Under the pieces are notes generated by a model. The model saw only the letters and a program-made list of their open reading frames with translations, was not told the DNA's origin and searched no databases. This document shows, piece by piece, positions 38,901 to 49,098 of a stretch of 64,000 bases of DNA (the stretch's first letter is position 1; every line of letters starts with the position of its first letter). A program made the position numbers and the translations under genes. This stretch comes from Brasenia schreberi. Taxonomy: Eukaryota; Streptophyta; Magnoliopsida; Nymphaeales; Cabombaceae. Location: assembly GCA_036023115.1 (NCBI GenBank), contig JAYKKT010000089.1, positions 7,511,501 to 7,575,500 of the forward strand, read 5' to 3'.

Positions 38901-41900
38901 ACTATATGTATTTAAAACTTTCCTTTTGGGATGCAATGTGTGCTAATTTTAATTTTTATATCCTCTGAACTAACCAAATGATCAAACTTACATTCCATAT
39001 ATTTTGTCTTTGTTCTATTAAGTCGGAAGCCTTTACTTTCTAATGTTTCTCTCTATGGTTTCAATTTGCCATTAACTTTTTCCTTAGACTCCTCCACTAA
39101 CACAATGTCATATGCAAATAACATACACCAAGGTACTTCATCTTGAATATGTTTTGTTAACTCATCAATCACCATTATAAATAAGTATAGACTTAAAGTT
39201 GGTAACCCAATATTAACTTAAAAGAAGTCTTTCGTTCTTTCATGATTCCTCACACATGTTTTTGTATCATCGTATATGTCTCTTATAAGGTTTATGTATG
39301 TCAATGGGATACCTCTTTTTTCTAAGATTCTCCAAAAAATATTCCTTGGTACCCTATCGTAAGCTTTTTCTACATCAATAAATATCATGTGAAGGTCTTT
39401 CTTTTTTGCTCGAAAATGTTTCATAAGACGTCTCAAAAGGTGAATCGCTTCAATAGTAGATTTGTCTTGCATGAATCCAAATTGGTTTTCTATTATACTT
39501 GATACTTGTCTTAACCTACATTCGATAATTTTTTCTCATAATTTCATAGTATAGCTCATTAACTTGATACTCCAATAATTCGCACAATTCTGAATATCTC
39601 TCTTGTTCTTGTATATGGGTATAAGTATACTCACGCTCTATTTCTTGGGCATCTTTTGGTTTCTCCATATTTTATTAAATAGTCTTGTGAGCCAAGTGGT
39701 TATTCTCTCCTAGGATTTTTCAAACTTCTATAGGAATATTGTCTAGTCCTACTGTTTAAGAGCCTCTTTGACTTCATTCTTTTGAATACGTCAGTAGAAA
39801 TTGTGGCTTATATATTTTTTTGATTTGGCTAACTCTGATAAGCTAATATTAACATATTTATTTTCATTAAAAAACTTATAAAAATAGTTTTTTTATCTAT
39901 TTTTTATATCATCATTCGCCACTAGAATTTTCTCATCCCTGTTTTTGATGTATCTAACAAAATTAAGATCCTTAGTTTTCTTATTTGTATTTCTAACTAT
40001 CCTAAAAATATCTCTTTCATCCTCTTTTGAGTTGAGATTTTTATATAAATCTTCTTAAATTTTAGCTTTTGCCTCACTGACTGCTTTTTTCGCTTTTTTC
40101 TTTGCTTCCTTATAAGCCTCTAAAGTTTCACTGGTTTTCTTAGTATAATGTAATTTGTAGCATGCCCTATTTGCCTTGATTTTATTTTACACTTCACACC
40201 ACGACGAAACTTCTTTTGTGTCAGTACACCTCCTTTAGATTCACCTAACACAACTTTCGCTAATTTCTTAATATGTATAGACTTATTGTTTCACATATCA
40301 CAAGGTATACCAACATAATTCCAAGCATCTCCTAAGAACTTTCTATTTAAATATACCTTATTTTTTGTTTTTGAGGTTTCACCATTTAGTCTGACTAGCT
40401 TGATGCACTCTTTTCTTCTTTGTCCACTTTTCACCTCTAAATTCATAACTAAAAGTCGATGTTGGGTGGTTAAACTTTCTCTTAGAATTACTTTACAATA
40501 CGATCTATCTTTTTTCCTACAAACAAAATAATTGATTTGTGTTTGTGATAAGCCACTCTTATAAGTAATTAAACGTTCATCTCATTTTTTAAAGATTGTA
40601 TTGACTATAAAGAGATAAAATGCTATAGCAAAATTTAAAATCTCCCCATCTTCCTCGTTTATATCCTCAAAACCAAAGTTTTCATGAATACCTTATATCC
40701 TAATGTCTCTTTACAACGTATTCATTTAAGTTTTCTCCTAAACAAATCATCTCTCTTTGTGAAATTATTTGAATCACCTTATCTAACTCTTCCGAAAAGT
40801 TGTCTTTATACTATCTTGTAGTCCTACTTGGAGTGCATAAGCACAAACTATATTCAAAATCTCTGCGCCTAACACTAATTTTAATGTCATGATTTGGTCA
40901 CCAAATCGTTGTATGTCTACTACACTATCCTTTAAATCTTTATTTAATAATACCAATTCCTTTTGGAGCCTTTTCCTTTTTGAGTACCATAATTTAAAAC
41001 ATGTATCATCAATCTCCTTTGCTTTTTCTCTAATCCACTGTGTCTCTTGTAAACATAGGATATGAATCTTTCTCTAAATCATAGTATCTACTACCTCCAT
41101 TAGCTTACCGAACAGTGTTCTGATATTCCAAGAACCAATATTAATCTTATTATCTTGGACTAGCTTCTTTACCCCGCATTCGTCTATAGTGAAAATGTGA
41201 AGCCGCTCTCTTCAATTTACTCACTACACACATTCATGATGTAGGAATGCTCTCTGCAATTGATTCACTACATTTAGGCGAAAATGTAGTCATTTGTTTA
41301 CTTTTCACTGCATTGAGGCTCTACAGTACGTTGATAAGAGGAGACGCCCTAATGCAATGCTCATAATTTGTATAATGCATGGTATAAAAATCGATATAGT
41401 TTTACGCTGGTTGTTGGAAGTTTAACGCAACCCTCCTCCTTTATCTAGGCTTGCGACCGGTCATGCAAGAGTGATCTCTTACATAAAATAATAGAGATAT
41501 AATTTATGTATATACATGTTCCTTCACCCATGATTGCCGATATAGTGTTCGTATCCTGCAGTGGCACCCGTGAGTGCCATGCACCCATGTCACCTAGGTT
41601 CCAATCACAAGTGCTACTATCCTGGCATCATTTTCTAGGTTGGAAGGTGCGAAAAGGATTAGTTTTTTTGTCTCAGGTGCATGTTGCTACCTAGTGTACC
41701 TTGTCGATCCCTCAAATCCTTCAAAACGCATGCATGTATGAATGCGTATGCAGATAGATGTAAATTACTAGCTTAAATTTGAATCTGGATCAATTGGGTG
41801 ACAACTTTCCAAGACTCGTTGTTGGGACAGGTCAAAGTTTTGAACCTACTTTTCACCTTTAAATTGATCAGATCCTGGTTCTTGATGGGGAAAAAGTTAA

Positions 41901-42539
41901 GACCTGGACCTATTTTGTGGTTGACCTTATCGTCTACTGCATTTATGCAGCTGCACCACTGGAAAGTTGGATCTTCTTTCTTCCTGGACCAACGTACGTT
42001 TGCACCTTCTACTCATTGACAAATGGCCTGAATGTTCTTTATATAACCGGACAGAACAAAAGGAATAAATTCATTGAGCAAATTGATTCAACGGGGACCT
42101 ATTCATGGGTGAGGGGAGGTGTCCGTCTCGCCTTAAATCCGAAAGAAGTTTAACAAGAAAAGTCTATACCAGCAGTCAGTTTTTGAGAAACTATACTGTT
42201 CACCTGAATTTCACCTGACTGGTCATCGTCCTGCCCCAAAAGTTTAGTTCCGCAACTGATTCAAAAGGTGTATGTAGGCATTTCAAGTTGTGTGAAAATT
42301 GTGAAGCGAATTTCTGCCCTTGATATGAATTAACCTTAAGAACCACCGTTGGTGCAGTGTTCAACATGGCAGGAACAAACCCCACAAGCATGATGCAGAT
42401 GCAACAGCAACATGGTGTGCAACCTGGATATGGAGGATTGCCAGCCAACGCTCAGAATCTACAGTCAGGCATGGTCGCTCTTCAAAATGCATCTCAGAAT
42501 CCCAGCTTCCCGCAGCAAAGGCAGCAACCCCAACAATAA
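20952..42539 (+). CDS. MED8: Mediator subunit 8
   Basis: Proposed exons: 20952-21166, 25698-25822, 26987-27111, 27192-27375, 27502-27609, 27700-27770, 28240-28482, 29124-29174, 29318-29521, 31356-31409, 37948-38008, 42358-42539. They total 1623 nt (540 aa plus stop) with consistent phase. MED8 belongs to the Mediator head and links transcription factors to RNA polymerase II in the nucleus. The N-terminal half carries the conserved plant MED8 blocks: [85 protein letters not shown] and [12 protein letters not shown]. The C-terminal half is Gln-rich and ends [18 protein letters not shown]. The start at 20952 heads MATEGMV and agrees with the plant N-terminus. Introns 1, 10 and 11 are 4.5, 6.5 and 4.3 kb because of transposon insertions, yet every splice border is intact. 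The next gene downstream is convergent. Plant MED8 is tied to jasmonate, defence and flowering responses, which is family knowledge only. Confidence 0.93.
21411..21560 (-). mobile_element. Short LINE 3'-end relic in MED8 intron 1
   Basis: Read on the minus strand it resembles a diverged LINE 3' end: 'ccaagaatccacgtagcaga' and a degenerate 'gggaaaa..ttgc' tail word correspond to 'aaagaatccatgtagccga' and 'gggaaaaggcttag' in the better copies. It is only about 150 bp and may belong to another LINE subfamily. Confidence 0.4.
22466..22565 (-). mobile_element. LINE 3'-end relic in MED8 intron 1
   Basis: The segment 'caagccttttcccacgctag' followed by 'gggctcagctacatcgattc' matches the antisense 3' terminus of the local LINEs ('taagccttttcccatactag ... 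ggtcggctacatggattc'). The tail carries CAAG repeats instead of CAA. It is about 100 bp long. Confidence 0.6.
23690..23820. repeat. Tandem repeat of about 66 bp
   Basis: Two adjacent copies share 'ccttttgacaatgatgcggt' against 'ccttttaacaatgatgcttt', and both continue with 'aagaacatatta' and 'atctagatttgctcc' or 'atctagattttctcc'. It lies in MED8 intron 1 just before the hAT insertion. Confidence 0.75.
23861..25570 (+). mobile_element. hAT transposon copy 2, internally deleted
   Basis: A 1710-bp relative of the element at 12260-15588, lying in MED8 intron 1. The left end CAGTGTTATCCGTATCGCAC and right end GACAACACTG match copy 1, and the subterminal GTATCG words are kept. Flanks are atctcatg (23853-23860) and atctcatt (25571-25578), a 7-of-8 target duplication. 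Most of the transposase is gone. Only the acidic C-terminal region at about 24510-24690 is recognisable, with stops. A 587-bp LINE end is inserted inside. It cannot move on its own but could have used transposase in trans. Confidence 0.9.
24699..25285 (+). mobile_element. 5'-truncated LINE copy B inside hAT copy 2
   Basis: A 587-bp LINE 3' end flanked by the 13-bp duplication GTAAAATGTAAAT at 24686-24698 and 25286-25298. It encodes the intact C-terminal part of the LINE protein (24850-25248: [15 protein letters not shown] ... [16 protein letters not shown] ... [10 protein letters not shown], then stop) and ends in a TTG tail. This is typical target-primed reverse transcription with 5' truncation. 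It is younger than hAT copy 2. Confidence 0.93.
31441..31796 (-). repeat. Copia 3' LTR
   Basis: A 356-bp direct repeat of 36486-36843 with only scattered differences. On the element's strand it begins TGTTGGGAGATCAAG. Just inside it, on that strand, lies a purine-rich 'gaggggccg' that fits a polypurine tract. Confidence 0.93.
32107..33187 (-). pseudogene. Copia reverse transcriptase / RNase H, broken
   Basis: Two segments. 33187-32771 holds the RT N-terminal part ([56 protein letters not shown], where the family has NAFLHGDL). 32658-32107 holds the later RT and RNase H part ([40 protein letters not shown]). A stop after SIYGLKQSL and damage around the YVDD region separate them. The element needed this enzyme for copying; this copy cannot supply it. 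Confidence 0.88.
33411..34390 (-). pseudogene. Copia integrase, broken
   Basis: Pieces read [14 protein letters not shown] (34390-34199: [25 protein letters not shown]), FITFIDD (34256-34020), and [28 protein letters not shown] (34050-33790). These are the pre-integrase zinc-finger end, the first catalytic region and the PQQNG..ERKNR block of copia integrases. A more variable C-terminal part follows at 33710-33411. Frame changes join the pieces. Confidence 0.85.
34687..34893 (-). pseudogene. Copia gag-protease junction, active site altered
   Basis: The segment contains [11 protein letters not shown] where copia proteases have WVIDSGA(T/S)xHM. The catalytic Asp is replaced by Asn, which should abolish protease activity. 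Upstream on the same strand, near 35085-35125, a degenerate zinc knuckle (CSHC ... C) marks the end of gag. Confidence 0.8.
36473..36485 (-). other. Copia primer-binding site (initiator tRNA-Met type)
   Basis: On the minus strand TGGTATCAGAGCC directly abuts the 5' LTR. This is the standard plant copia/gypsy site complementary to the 3' end of initiator tRNA-Met, where reverse transcription is primed. Confidence 0.9.
36486..36843 (-). repeat. Copia 5' LTR
   Basis: A 358-bp partner of the LTR at 31441-31796. On the element's strand it would carry the promoter and ends TCAACA directly before the primer-binding site. Differences from the 3' LTR are a small number of substitutions and short gaps. 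Confidence 0.93.
37490..37740 (+). mobile_element. LINE 3'-end relic of a second subfamily
   Basis: The reading '[12 protein letters not shown]' followed by a decayed '[12 protein letters not shown]'-like stretch ('agatagaggaaggcctcaaa') matches the C-terminal WFGHV-K-RP...RGRGRPKK region of plant LINE proteins. It differs clearly from the copies at 11-16, 24-25, 38-41 and 63 kb. Stops are present. It lies in MED8 intron 10, 3' of the copia element. Confidence 0.5.
38318..41493 (-). mobile_element. Long LINE copy C in MED8 intron 11
   Basis: About 3.2 kb on the minus strand, from a CAA-type tail (the complement of TTG) at 38320 to a 5' leader near 41490. It carries the whole protein-coding length in decayed form: leader, endonuclease region (about 41000-40500), linker, and RT (39472-38800). 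A possible short duplication GAGATAT lies at 38311-38317 and 41494-41500. The RT frame reads [19 protein letters not shown] at 39472-39218. The catalytic box reads FAYD instead of FADD. Many stops are present. It is antisense to MED8. Confidence 0.85.
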
Positions 42540-43015
42540 GTTTTGGATTGCAGCCGGGTTCTACTCCATATTGATGAAATTCCATGATGTGGCTATATTT
42601 TACATGTTTGCATTACAGAAACATTCAATTATTCTGTTGGTATCACCATAATCGTTTTATGATGCAAGCCATATTTAGGAGGTTCTTTGGTTGATTAACT
42701 TGTGATCACAAAAGACTGATTTTTAGCTGGGCAATTTTGCTGGTATGGAGGAAAGCCAAGGGTAAAACGCGACCTAGCAAAGGGAATCTTTAGGTTACTG
42801 GCTGCCAATGCTGTCATGCGGAGATTATGAAAAGCAAGGTGGTGTGGAAATCAGCAAGGATCAGAACCAACCGGCTTGGCTTCTTTCTGCAAAGCGAATA
42901 TCCAGTGGAAGATGACTAAGAGTTCATTCTCTTACTCTGGTTTCCTCATCATCAAATCTCAATTGCGTAGCTAGGTTTCAGGTTGCTCATGACTATGTGA
43001 ACTCCAAAGTAACAT

Positions 43016-43140
<125 letters not shown>

Positions 43141-43875
43141 CAAACCATCAGTTCTTATACATTCCCTATTTTTCGGGATGCAGTTCAATTTACAATATTA
43201 TAAAATTATTTTAAAAAATATAAAAAATAATCTTATTATATTTATTCTTAAAAAAACAAAGAAAATATGTGAGTATGCATGTGGTAGAAGTTGTAAGATT
43301 TAGTCTTTATATATAATATTTGAATTTTGACAAAATATTAAAAAATTAGAGAACCAACAGGTTTCAAACCATCAGTTCTGGTTCCAGCACAGTTTCAGGT
43401 CTGCATTCGCTTCCAACTTGGTTCATGGTCTGGTTCACTTCTGGCTGGAACTGTCGGGCCAGTTTGAAACTGATCAGGTCTACTCATGGGACTCAAAACC
43501 TGCACGTAACTTCTAAACCCAAGCCAAACCCCTGCCCGAACAGCGAGAGACTAATCCCCCGGTGCTCGATCCCAGGACTGGAATGCTCAAGGTGCTCAAG
43601 CCTCCCCAAACCAACACATTAGTACAACTGTAACTTTTCTTCCGTCACAGAGGTCAAAGCCCAACACAAGTCGAACTTCCCCACCAGCACCAAGAGTGGC
43701 AGCGTATGTGCACCGGAATGCAGGTTCACGATACACCCCAACCAGAGGACAAAGTTTTTCAAAAGGGCAGCGCACAACTTGGGTACCCGCAATCGTGAAA
43801 GCCCACAGGCAGGTAACCGATATCGGACGGACAAGAGAAGCAAAACAGAGACAGGCACAGGGAACACCATTGCAT

Positions 43876-43876
<1 letters not shown>

Positions 43877-43906
<30 letters not shown>

Positions 43907-43907
43907 A
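43877..43907. repeat. Compound (CT)n(CA)n microsatellite
   Basis: Short CT and CA runs in direct succession, the same architecture as at 1327-1362. Confidence 0.9.
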
Positions 43908-44075
43908 TATGGGAGAAGTAACTCGGAGGGAAAGCACAACATGAACGTCATTCTACCAACAAAATGCTGAGCAGTTTCATACTTGAAAGAGGACGGACAA
44001 GAGAATACAAAAAGAGCTCATATTATTCAAGTTTCAAAGAATTTAATTACAAAAAATGTATTAACAACGGCACTT

Positions 44076-47000
44076 TTACATTTCTGACAAGAGGTTGCTG
44101 ATTTTCCTCAACTCCTTCAGGGCTGCTAAGGCTGTGACTTGTCCTTTGCTTCCAAGAATGTTTCTTGGTAGGTTCAGAGACGCAACCGGACTTCTCTCAG
44201 GCTGGAAAGCGGACTCGATCACCTGCGAACAAGAGACCCCACACTTTTAGTTCATCCTGCTGAACCACATGCAGAAAATTAACATTATACATGCACTTTA
44301 ACCCTCTAGCCTGGTAATCAGCAATGGAATGTTAAAGAACAATCCCTGGGATAAGTATTCTCCTGAGTCGAGGAAAAGAGAGTAATGCAATTGATCCTTT
44401 TCCTTTCTACCATGTAGAGAAGAACATGGAAGACATACTGATCTTGCATGTTTTTACAGGCATAATTGAAATCTCACATATATCTGATTTTAATGTTAAA
44501 TCTAGGTCTAATGTGAAATAACATTTGAGAAGCACGTAACCAGAAAATAAAAGAAACATTTGAGAAGCAATCAGCACAAATTGATAGAACCCATTCCTAA
44601 GATCCAATTGAACGACACCCTACAGAACTGAAATACCTGAATATTTTCAAGCATAGATTGTCCAAGATTTCTCAAGGTGGCAAGTAAATTCTTGTCTGCA
44701 CCATCTGTTCCACTGATAGATTGGGATGAACTAGCACTACCTTCTGCAGTTGATGAATCAGTGGGGTCTCGACATAAACTGCTCTCTTCTTTTATCAAAT
44801 TTTTTGGCTCAATCTTACATCTTTTATCAGAGTTATCTTCACCATTTCGACCAAACTTCCAAAACCATTGGAACTTACCTGATGAAGACTTCCGTTCCTT
44901 GAGAAATGTTGGTTGTTTTCCGGCAGCTGGCTGACCATTGCTCTGAGCACCAGAATCAGAGTCGAACTTACTTTCATTCTGTTCCGTGGAGACAAAACCA
45001 GGGAGGGGTTGAGAAGTTGATGCTGCCCATGTTTCATCCACGTTACTGGTCCTAATATCTTCAGTTTCATCAGTAACAGCTGTATCAATGCTGCTCTTCT
45101 CAGAATCATTTTCATGGTCAGGATCTCGACCAAGAGAACAAGTGGAAGCAGAAAAAGGCGGCGAGTTCCCCTCGCTAGTTGGAACTCCAACCAAACACGT
45201 ATCATCCGGGAGACAGTCAAAGTTTCCCTTCTCAACATCCTCTTCAGTCAGACCTTCAGAATTCTTGCGAATTTCTAAAGTTGGCCTTGCATCTCCCACA
45301 GTAGAAACACCCAATAGATTACTTTCTTCCAGGTCCCTCTTAGATCCAACATCTTCTGCTAGTTCATCTAGCAATCTTCTCCTTACAGATCCTTGTGAGC
45401 CTCTTTTTCCACTTCTCGGGTTGGTTGGTGAAGGGTCTGATTCTGTTCTTATCAAACTGATTTGTGCCTTGTCAAGCCCTTTGCGATCTGCTGATGACCG
45501 ATCACTTCCATCTGCTTTTCCATTATGCGGTTTTTGCAACACAGAGATCCGCCATTTCTCTTCCCAATAACTCTCAGGCACAATACCCATTGGCATAACC
45601 CCAGGAGAACCCGGAACCTTTAGGGGGGAAGAAAGCCTATGAATTCTTCCACTCGATGATCTGCTTCTATCAAAAAGACTAGGTGAAGGAGAAAGCATAA
45701 TATTTGTATCAAGTGCAAGAACCTGCAAAGACCTTGCCTTGTCAATCAATTTCCTGACATCGGTCTTCTGAGGGAAGTTCAACAACTTCTGAAGACACGA
45801 AGTTGCATTTTCAGTTCCCAGCAGGGAAGGTCTTAGTTGAAGCAACATGGAAACAGCCATTGCCGAAATAAATGCTCCACGGTCAGAATGTGCAATTCCA
45901 AATGCAGTGTGTCCTACCTCAACAGATTCAAGGGGCTTGTTAGGTGATTCAAAGATGGCATCCCATATTATCAATAGATCCTCAAGCAAGAATTCTCGTC
46001 CAAATAACACACGCAACCAACGCAATGCAAAGTATTGAGGCTCTACACCAAGCTCCACTAAATGAGAATGCAATGATGAATCAACAATTGACAACAAATT
46101 GTACAATGAGGAAGAAACTTCAATAACAGGAGGCAAGCCAGTGGGAGATCCAATAGAGGGTGAAGTAGCAAAGAAGTCTGACATAGCTACCACACCCCTT
46201 GATCCACTCATCAATGCATCAAACATGCAGTAAGCATCATGTTCCATAAATCTCTCTGACAAAAGAATACCAAGTTCCCCCTCTGCACCGTATGCATCAC
46301 TTGAAATTATAATGGTTCTCACGTCAGAATCAAGGTCATCCAAGCTACTAAGCTTTCCAATACTTACAGAAAGACTGTCACCTTCCCGATTCCACAGGGC
46401 CCGTTTTGTAAAAAGATGAGAACCATTACTTGAAGACTTATTTCGTTCCAAATTATTCTCCGTGAGGGACATGCCATCAAACCTATCGTTGAAATGGTCT
46501 TCATGTAGCTTCCTTACTTGAAGTAGATGTTGCACATCAACATGAAGTACATATAACAAAGGTGCCAGTAACTCGTGCATTCCTACAACACAGGAAAAAA
46601 AATAGTACCCGTCAGACAATGAATGCTTCATGAAACACTATGAGAACACAAATAGCCATCTTCTTCATAAAGATACTGGGGACATAAGCATGAGAAAAGC
46701 CAGAAAGTCGGTATGTTCCCAACCCCCTATGTAAAGAAGAAAGTTATAACCAATAGCCAACTGTTGCTGCAAATCATGAACATGTGAATTGGATGGGGAA
46801 ACTGAAGTTTGAAAAACGGATTAACCTTTGCTACGAAAACCATATGCTTGGCATAAAATTTTAAAATGAAGAGGAAATAAATCAATTGAACAGTTCAAAA
46901 TATCTGAATATGTTAAGCGCAAACTTCTCATTTGGTCTGAAAACTCGAAGTTACAAGCTCCATGTCCGTAAAGCAGCTTGAGGTAGAAAACGGAGAAGGT

Positions 47001-49071
47001 AGGTAGGAAGTGAGACCAACCACGACTAACTAAACTTAAACTTAGAAACATATTTAAGCAATTAGGAGATAAAAAAAAAGGTCAAGTTGAACACATGTCA
47101 TTGGTAAAAGGAGAAAACCATATGTAACGCAAACAATGCCATCATTGAATTAATGTACATGAAAGACTTGCCTTGTCTGTAACCAGTTTCTGGGTGCTTA
47201 AGACACCAAAGAAGCAATATCTGTCGCAGCATTGCCTGACATGCTGGTGTCTGGAAGTAATTACCATGTTCTGGATACAGTCTTGACAAATCCTGATCTA
47301 ACATTTTCTCCAGCTCAGCATTCCGAAAAAAGCGATCCCACATGCTATCTGCTCAAAAGCAGAAGAAAAACTATGTCAACTAATGGTAGAAAGGCAACCA
47401 AATTACACCAAAAGAGACTGTAATTTGATTGTGGAATAGCAGAAAGAAGTTTCAGGCATTTCGTTGTCAGATAAAAGAGCCTAGGTTGAAGTGGCTGAAC
47501 CAAACAAGGCAAGAGTTTGAGTTGAGAATCGGTCTGCATTCTATAGGTTTAAGTAACCTTAAACCAACTTGGTCATGATTCCAAGAGAATTAAGTATGCA
47601 ACTTGCTATCAGATATAGCTGATTTAGACTTGTTATTCACTCAATGATTAGGGCATGCATTAGTCCTTGAGATGATCAAAGAAATCCCACTACTTGAATC
47701 ACCTAGTTTTGATTGTTTCAATGAGGAGAAAGGATCTCTAACTGCTGCACATTTGTACTTCATTGTTCAACCAATGTACCTGGATTTTGTGATAACGGAT
47801 TGTCCATGACAAGATTTAACTCCTCAAACCCATTCTTGGCAACATATGGATCAACAAGAAGGTGTCTTCTCAAGTCAGCATACCTTCCAAACCATAACAT
47901 GATTAAGTTAAAAAAAAATTGATAGAGCATATATATCAATAAATTTTGAACAGAGAAAACAACAAAGATGGATTATGACATTTTCCACAACACAGCTACG
48001 AATACATCCATGTCATGAATGAAAGAGTATGCTTCGATCGGTGGGAAACTTTCAACTCCACAAACTAAAAAGAGGAAAGAACTAAACCAACTGATGAGCT
48101 TTAACGGATACTTCCAGAGAAAAATAAAAATAAGCGCTTCTAGTGCAATCTGGCTAAGAAAACTCATCAGTGTTCACCTACTAAAAAAACAAAAACAAAG
48201 ACATAGAATGTCGATCAGAACCATCCAGCAAAATAAAAGTGAGGGCTTCATTTCATACTGAAAATAAAAGCGACATCATTCCTACTACTCAACATTTGCT
48301 CTGCATTTTCTTGCCCGTCCTTAAAAACCAAAAACAATGAAAAATGGTAGTAAACATATAAAAAATGAAGATAAATTTTTTTGCGGAGAAAAAGGAAGAT
48401 TAATGATTATCGATCTGTTGAGAAAAAGTGGAGAATACATTCAGCCAAGCATCTTAAACTATTCACAGACTTGCAAATGCAAGATTGAAAGTCCATCTTC
48501 TGTCCTGAGTGACAAAAAGTTCTCGCGGGTCAAACATTAGCTGAAAAGAATCCAGCTTTTCTTCACATCATAATTCTTAAAATAACTGTGGGAAACTAAG
48601 ACTTCATAATTTATTCTCCATATCCATAGCCAGTACCTCTAGATCATCCGTTTCATCTTTTGATTAAAGAAACACCATCAAAATTTATAAACAAAATTAT
48701 TTACCAATAAAATGTAACTTTACTTGATCCCTTCAAAGACATCGCATATGCGTCCAACCTTCAGGTGGAAGATTTGAGGTATGCAACACGAATGCTTTTA
48801 TCAAAAAGAATGAAACGGGAAAACATATTAGCTTCAGTGATAACAAGAAATGAAGGTAATTCAAGGATTACCTTCTCCTAGAATCCGCCGCCACCCGACG
48901 AAGATCTTCAATTGGGGAAGAATCAGATGGCAAAATCCCTAAATTTATCCGCCATTGGACGCCTCTGAGGTTACGGAAATGGGATTTGGCAGACGACCCA
49001 TCAGCCGAATTAGGGTCTGAAGGAGACGGTGATGCTGTCGAAACCTTCACCTCTTCTTGGCCCAACGACAT
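44076..49071 (-). CDS. TBC-domain Rab GTPase-activating protein
   Basis: Proposed exons in transcript order: 49071-48872, 47883-47780, 47348-47172, 46582-44637, 44222-44076. They total 2574 nt (857 aa plus stop) in consistent phase. The protein should stimulate GTP hydrolysis by a Rab GTPase in membrane traffic. The TBC domain spans roughly residues 40-390. It opens FRNLRGVQWRINLGILP, carries the arginine-finger block DQDLSRLYPEHG (R124) and the glutamine-finger block GYRQGMHELLAPLLYVLH (Q160), and continues through EPQYFALRWLRVLFGREF and LLIIWDAIF. The C-terminal half is Ser-rich and low in complexity, and the end reads VTALAALKELRKISNLLSEM. This matches the plant TBC1D5-like group (Arabidopsis At5g57210 and At4g29950 type). 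Both catalytic fingers are present. Intron 3 starts GC rather than GT. A (GA)n tract directly precedes the start codon. Confidence 0.92.
47168..47172 (-). other. GC donor of the non-canonical GC-AG intron 3
   Basis: On the minus strand the exon ends ACAAG and the intron starts GCAAGT, the standard form of a plant GC donor. The intron ends TTGTAG at 46583. Joining gives Gly-Tyr-Arg-Gln-Gly-Met-His, the conserved glutamine-finger loop of TBC domains. No GT at this point would give that product. Confidence 0.85.
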
Positions 49072-49098
49072 CTCTCTCTCTCTCTCTCTCTCTCTCTG
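49072..49098. repeat. (GA)n tract in the TBC gene 5' UTR
   Basis: A CT run on the plus strand, hence GA on the sense strand, touches the start codon of the TBC gene. GA-rich 5' leaders are common in plants and can be bound by GAGA-binding BPC proteins. Whether this one is used is unknown. Confidence 0.85.

Noticed and set aside
45088..45570. Plus-strand open frame opposite the TBC gene
   Set aside because: It is a shadow of the Ser-rich coding exon 44637-46582 on the minus strand.
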